Positions 60,077-64,000 of a stretch of 64,000 nt of DNA are shown here, one piece after another. A program made the translations under genes and the position numbers. The DNA lies in NCBI GenBank assembly GCA_016717725.1, contig JADKFA010000015.1, forward strand, positions 21,831-85,830, given 5' to 3'. The number at the start of each line of letters is the position of its first letter. Positions within the stretch are counted from its first letter, which is position 1. Source of the DNA: Bacteroidota bacterium. GTDB lineage: Bacteria; Bacteroidota; Bacteroidia; AKYH767-A; OLB10. The notes beneath the pieces are model-generated. The model saw only the letters and a program-made list of their open reading frames with translations, was not told the origin of the DNA and did no database searches.

Positions 60077-62953
60077 TTACGCCACCATTCCCGTCACAAA
60101 TACCTCTACGTACTCTTTCATTTTATTGATGATCCTCTCCCCTATTTCTCGCGCTTGCAAAATACTTGGTCTATTGCCTAAGCATTTTAATACTTCATCT
60201 CTTAACGGAGTTTGACCACTGAAGATGTAGGTTTCGATAAGGGCGTTAAATTGTTCTTTGTCGAGATTCTCCACTTCGCAAATTTTGGCGAGTGCTAATA
60301 CTTTTTGTTCTTGCCAATATTTTTCAAATTCATCTTGGATGTTGTCGGCATCGTCAATGTGCGGAATATTTTCTTCAATGAACTTTTCGATCAGCTCGCG
60401 TTTGCTTCTGAGTTCTACTTCGCCTCCCAACAAATCCATGATAGCCTTTTTTTGCTTCTGTGCTTCGCTGGTTTTAGCTAGTTTTAATTTTGCTAATAGT
60501 TTAATGATGTAAGCAACGTTGATCAGATCACGGTGAATGAGTTCCAATTCAAAATCGATGTCTTCGAGAATGGAAGTTTTTTGCTTGGATTGGTCTTGCC
60601 TTACCTTGTCGTATAAGTCGAGGTATTTGCTCTTGTAGTTCTCAAAGGTTTGTTCATCGATACCTAAACTTTCCCAATTGAAATCGGTGTATGAAGCCAA
60701 TACATTCTTTACGCGTAATAGAGCACGGAAGCCTTGCACAAATGCCAACTCTTCTTCTTCGGATATTAACTCTTCTACACTCTGCCAAGTAGGCGCTATC
60801 GTTAACAAATTTTTTAATGCTTCACTAAATTTGCTTGCAATGGATTCATAAGATGGTAAAATAATTTCTTCAATCGCTTCTTTGTTTGAAAAAAGTGTGA
60901 TGGCCGTATCGGTAGCTGCCTTTAAGTTGCGGAAGCATAAAATATTTCCTTGCGATTTCTGTTCACCCAATATGCGGTTAGTGCGAGAATACGCTTGAAT
61001 TAATCCGTGGTACTTTAAGTTTTTATCTACGTAAAGTGTATTTACTTTCTTCGCATCAAAACCCGTGAGTAACATGTTTACGACTAAAACTAAATCCAGA
61101 CGATCTTTTTCATCGTTGAAACTTTCTTTCTCACGCTCTTTTAAGCGCTTGCTGATGTCTTTAAAGTAATTCTCAAAAGCCTGACTATCCTTTGTGGAAA
61201 ATGCAGTTTCATATTGTTTATTGTAGTCGCCAATGAACTCTTCTAGTTTATCGCGGGTATGGCTCGGTTTGTAATAGGCTACTGGATCTGCAGCCATCGA
61301 CCACTCTTCATCATCAGGTAATGAATCGTTTGCAGCCTCGTCCTCTTCGTTGGTGCCAAAGGTGAAGATTGTGGCAATGCGTAAGTCATGTTCTCCCGCC
61401 AACTTCTTTCTTCTAAAAATCTCGTAATATTTAATTAGCGTATCAATGCTAGTAGTAGCAAAGAGCGCCGAGTATTCTTTGTTAAATGTTTTTTGCCCGT
61501 GGTAGGCAATGATGTAATCGGCAATTTTCTCTAGGCGCTTAGTATCATTCAATACTTCAGCTCTGTCAATATCCTCAACATCGATATCAATAAAAGTATT
61601 ACCTTTCTGTTTGTATTTACCAACGTACTCAATACCAAAGCGCAACACATTCTGATCACGGATAGCATCGGTGATTACGTATTTATGTAAGCAGGTGCCA
61701 AATAAATCTTTGGTAGTGCGCTTTCCCAATTCGTTTTTATTGGCGTTGTCGGCAAAGATGGGTGTGCCCGTGAAGCCGAACAACTGACTCTTATGAAAAT
61801 AGTTTGTGATCCGCTCGCGTGTATCACCAAATTGACTACGATGACACTCATCAAAAATGAAAACAATTTTCTTGTCTTTTAAATGCTCTAGTTTGTTTTC
61901 ATAATGCGCTTTGGTGATGGCATTGTTCAGTTTTTGAATGGTGGTGAGCACCAGTTTTGTATCGTCGGTTAGTTGTTTGACCAATGATCGAGTATCATTC
62001 GTTACATCTACACTATCCTTTTTGAAACTGTTGAACTCCTGCATGGTTTGGTAATCCAAATCTTTGCGATCGACCACAAATACTACTTTGTGCACTTGAG
62101 GCAAATCCATAATGATTTGACTAGCCTTAAAAGACGTTAATGTTTTTCCCGAACCCGTGGTATGCCAAATGTAACCGTTATCATTGCCGCTCTCAACTTG
62201 TTTGATGATAGCCTCGGTAGCAAAGTACTGATACGGCCGCAGCACCATCATATTTTTAAAAGTTTCATTCATCACCACATAGTGCGCAATGAATTTACCC
62301 AAATGATTTGTGTTTAGAAACGAAGATGCAAATGCACTTAACTCGGTCGTGTTTCGATTGTTTTCATCGGCCCAGAAGAAAGTTTGTTTTACAGATTGCA
62401 GGCGATTGTTGGCAAGGTACTTTGTATTTACGCCATTGCTGATGACAAACAATTGCACATACTGAAACAACCCATGATTACTCCAGAAAGAATGGCGCTG
62501 ATACCGATTAATTTGATTGAATGCTTCCTTAATTTCAATACCACTTCGCTTGAGTTCTATTTGCACCAAAGGCAAACCATTAACCAATAGCGTTACATCA
62601 TACCGATTGAGAAATGAACCTTGCTGCTGAACCTGATTAGTGACCTGATAAAAATTGGTAGTCCAATCTTCATTGTTGAAGAAACGTACATAAAATGAAG
62701 TGTTGTCTTCTTTAGCTAGATGAAAACGATCTCGGAGTGTTTTTGCTTTTTCAAAAACATTGCCTTTGGCTAAATGATTTAAAATGGCATCAAATTCTTT
62801 GACTGTAAATGTTGTTTTATTAAAGGATTCTAATTGTGTTTTTAGATTAGAAACAAAAGCATCGCCATCATGAATTTTCACAGATTCATAACCCAAACCA
62901 ACCAATTGATTGATCAAATTATTTTCCAGCAATAATTCAGATTGGGTTACCAT
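60077..62953 (-). CDS. hsdR: Type I restriction endonuclease subunit R
   Basis: 958 aa from ATG 62953 (VTQSELLLENNLINQLVGLGY). N-terminal nuclease domain with LVNGLPLVQIELKRSG (D/E-x-K type), SF2 translocase Walker A HTTGSGKT, DEAD-box-like FDECHRSQFGD, FTGTPIF, and the C-terminal helical domain. It cleaves unmodified DNA with HsdM and HsdS, which would lie outside the window. The frame is open upstream into RAYT sequence (see next features), so an ATG inside the apparent ORF is the native start. Confidence 0.93.
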   Translation of the reverse strand: MVTQSELLLENNLINQLVGLGYESVKIHDGDAFVSNLKTQLESFNKTTFTVKEFDAILNHLAKGNVFEKAKTLRDRFHLAKEDNTSFYVRFFNNEDWTTNFYQVTNQVQQQGSFLNRYDVTLLVNGLPLVQIELKRSGIEIKEAFNQINRYQRHSFWSNHGLFQYVQLFVISNGVNTKYLANNRLQSVKQTFFWADENNRNTTELSAFASSFLNTNHLGKFIAHYVVMNETFKNMMVLRPYQYFATEAIIKQVESGNDNGYIWHTTGSGKTLTSFKASQIIMDLPQVHKVVFVVDRKDLDYQTMQEFNSFKKDSVDVTNDTRSLVKQLTDDTKLVLTTIQKLNNAITKAHYENKLEHLKDKKIVFIFDECHRSQFGDTRERITNYFHKSQLFGFTGTPIFADNANKNELGKRTTKDLFGTCLHKYVITDAIRDQNVLRFGIEYVGKYKQKGNTFIDIDVEDIDRAEVLNDTKRLEKIADYIIAYHGQKTFNKEYSALFATTSIDTLIKYYEIFRRKKLAGEHDLRIATIFTFGTNEEDEAANDSLPDDEEWSMAADPVAYYKPSHTRDKLEEFIGDYNKQYETAFSTKDSQAFENYFKDISKRLKEREKESFNDEKDRLDLVLVVNMLLTGFDAKKVNTLYVDKNLKYHGLIQAYSRTNRILGEQKSQGNILCFRNLKAATDTAITLFSNKEAIEEIILPSYESIASKFSEALKNLLTIAPTWQSVEELISEEEELAFVQGFRALLRVKNVLASYTDFNWESLGIDEQTFENYKSKYLDLYDKVRQDQSKQKTSILEDIDFELELIHRDLINVAYIIKLLAKLKLAKTSEAQKQKKAIMDLLGGEVELRSKRELIEKFIEENIPHIDDADNIQDEFEKYWQEQKVLALAKICEVENLDKEQFNALIETYIFSGQTPLRDEVLKCLGNRPSILQAREIGERIINKMKEYVEVFVTGMVA

Positions 62954-63995
62954 CAGGAATGAAATTATCTTTTTCCAATTATAAGGATTATTGATAATAT
63001 AATTTCGGATGCGTTCCATCGATTTCTCATCACGAATTACATGATCATGAAAACGGGGTTGCCATGCGAAATGGGGATGTGTTTTATGTATTTCAATAGT
63101 GCATCGTCCTTTATACCATCGTAAGATACGCGAAATATTTTCGTGCAGCATCGGATTTTTGGCGCCGGTGATGCCGCCTGGTACGGGCGGGGGCGTGGCC
63201 GGCGATTGTAGAGACGCGATTAATCGCGTCTTTTCTATGTTTTACGATTCGCATGATGGAGACGCGATGAATTGCGTCTCTACCGTTTCCGGTGATTGTT
63301 AGGGGGATTGTTCTGGCGATTGTAGAGACGCGATTAATCGCGTCTTTCTATGTTTGACGATTCGCATGATGGAGACGCGATGAATCGCGTCTCTACCGTT
63401 TCCGGCGATTGTTCGGGCGATTGTTCGGGCGATTGTAGAGACGCGATTAATCGCGTCTCTGTGTTTTCGTCGATAAATCGCGTTTGTATCGGTTCCTGTG
63501 ATTCGGATTGCGATTCGGATGATGGAGACGCGATTAATCGCGTCTGTACCGTTTCCGTGGCTGGCATTTCGGATGATGGAGACGCGATAAATCGCGTCTC
63601 TACGTTTTCGTCGATAAATCGCGTTTGTATCGGTTCCTGTGATTCGGTTGGAGTGATGGAGACGCGATTAATCGCGTCTCTACGTTATTCGCCGACGACA
63701 TTCCCACCGCGCCCCCCATTTCGTTTTTATCGATAATCAAAATCCCATGCATATGATTGGGCATAATCACAAAAACATCCAATTGCGCAAACGGGAATTG
63801 GGTGGGAATTTCCATCCAAAATTTTTCGGCCAATTTCCCAATTTCATTCAAATGCATTTCATCATTTTTAATTTCACCAAAATAATGTTCCTTATTATGG
63901 GTGCAAATGGTAATAAAATACGCAGCATTATGACCATAATCCCAATGTGGGAGACGGGCAGATGGTATGCGATATTTGTTTTGAAATTTTTCCAT
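62937..63995 (-). pseudogene. REP-associated tyrosine transposase (RAYT), broken, with REPs inside its coding frame
   Basis: Start ATG 63995 (EKFQNKYRIPSARLPHWDY). HUH motif in FVIMPNHMHGILII (His-x-His). Then a spacer that should link to the C-terminal RWYKGRCTIEIHK, HFAWQPRFHDHVIRDEKS and catalytic-helix region RIRNYIINNP. The spacer is filled with palindromes. Frame changes near 63645 and 63345, two in-frame TAA by substitution (about 63300 and 63245), and a short A-run near 62967 separate the pieces. If the A-run is restored, the end reads NWKKDNFIPDGNPI and stops at 62937, overlapping the hsdR start by 17 bp. It lies just upstream of hsdR. Confidence 0.85.
63201..63680 (-). repeat. REP-like palindromes tandemly expanded within the RAYT gene
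   Basis: Eight near-perfect GACGCGATTAATCGCGTC-type palindromes: about 63211, 63259, 63325, 63372, 63438, 63525, 63579 and 63659, plus two half copies (CGATAAATCGCG near 63470 and 63610). On the minus strand they encode ETRLIAS/ETRFIAS peptides in one frame. Segments of 114 bp (38 codons) are tandemly duplicated: 63201, 63315 and 63428 begin with the same GGCGATTGTAGAG phrase. Confidence 0.9.
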
Positions 63996-64000
63996 CAAAT

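Noticed and set aside
60077..63151. 1024-aa RAYT-HsdR fusion protein
   Set aside because: The join is better explained by a one-base deletion in an A-run; HsdR has its own ATG at 62953.
63350..63736. 128-codon plus-strand frame with repeated DAINRV peptides
   Set aside because: It reads the palindromes in the opposite direction to the RAYT gene; a by-product of the repeats.

Overview
The window looks like a chromosomal segment of a Bacteroidota bacterium, probably from the Chitinophagales/Sphingobacteriales side. The evidence is four secreted proteins (plus one remnant) with type IX secretion (T9SS) C-terminal sorting tails, promoters of the TTG-N19/20-TAnnTTTG type, SprB-type adhesin repeats, a fused branched-chain 2-oxoacid dehydrogenase E1, and an EF-P with a PGNLRAF tip loop. 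Base composition is AT-rich throughout.

Layout. 1-4.6 kb (minus): a partial substrate-binding lipoprotein, guaA and a DEAD-box RNA helicase. 5.3-12 kb: a giant SprB-repeat surface protein. 12.3-14.3 kb: thiolase and an NlpC/P60 hydrolase. 14.8-18.9 kb (minus): an unknown protein, a cupredoxin-domain T9SS cargo and a PKD-repeat T9SS cargo. 19.3-26.1 kb: a housekeeping cluster, Nudix / pyrE / SRPBCC / biotin ligase / rsfS / ftsH / LUD / DUF2007 / cdsA. 26.2-36.4 kb: membrane patatin, BCKDH E1 fusion, a 36-aa FeoB-associated-like protein, a T9SS cargo, lon and a broken GlmU-like gene. 36.9-43.6 kb: TPR protein, O-methyltransferase, an unrecognised protein with kinase-like motifs, an ECF sigma factor with a small membrane partner, and the lipoyl E2 that probably works with the E1 fusion. 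43.6-44.1 kb: tRNA-Glu and rpsT. 44.2-50.4 kb: radC, then a tightly packed operon (two deacetylase-fold proteins, an AAC(3)-fold acetyltransferase, a FemAB/GNAT-like acyltransferase, an SDR reductase, upp) that I read as envelope glycan or lipid modification. 50.6-56.5 kb: membrane protein, YjjG-type phosphatase, a Cys-rich secreted protein, an ABC permease, rpsF-rpsR-rplI and efp. 56.5-64 kb: an accessory region with REP arrays, two REP-associated Y1 (HUH) transposases, a Bro-N remnant and a type I restriction hsdR.

Two themes run through the window. First, at least seven genes, including the normally essential ftsH, are split by one-base indels, several in short homopolymers and four packed into 44.48-45.02 kb. 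This looks more like residual long-read or pyrosequencing error than real decay, so those genes are annotated as single loci with the shift marked. Second, non-coding palindromic repeats are unusually rich. There are at least five families, and two sit next to, or inside, their presumed RAYT transposase gene. The most unusual object is the RAYT at the right edge: its coding frame has been expanded by in-frame tandem copies of its own REP-like palindrome, which read as repeated ETRLIAS peptides.
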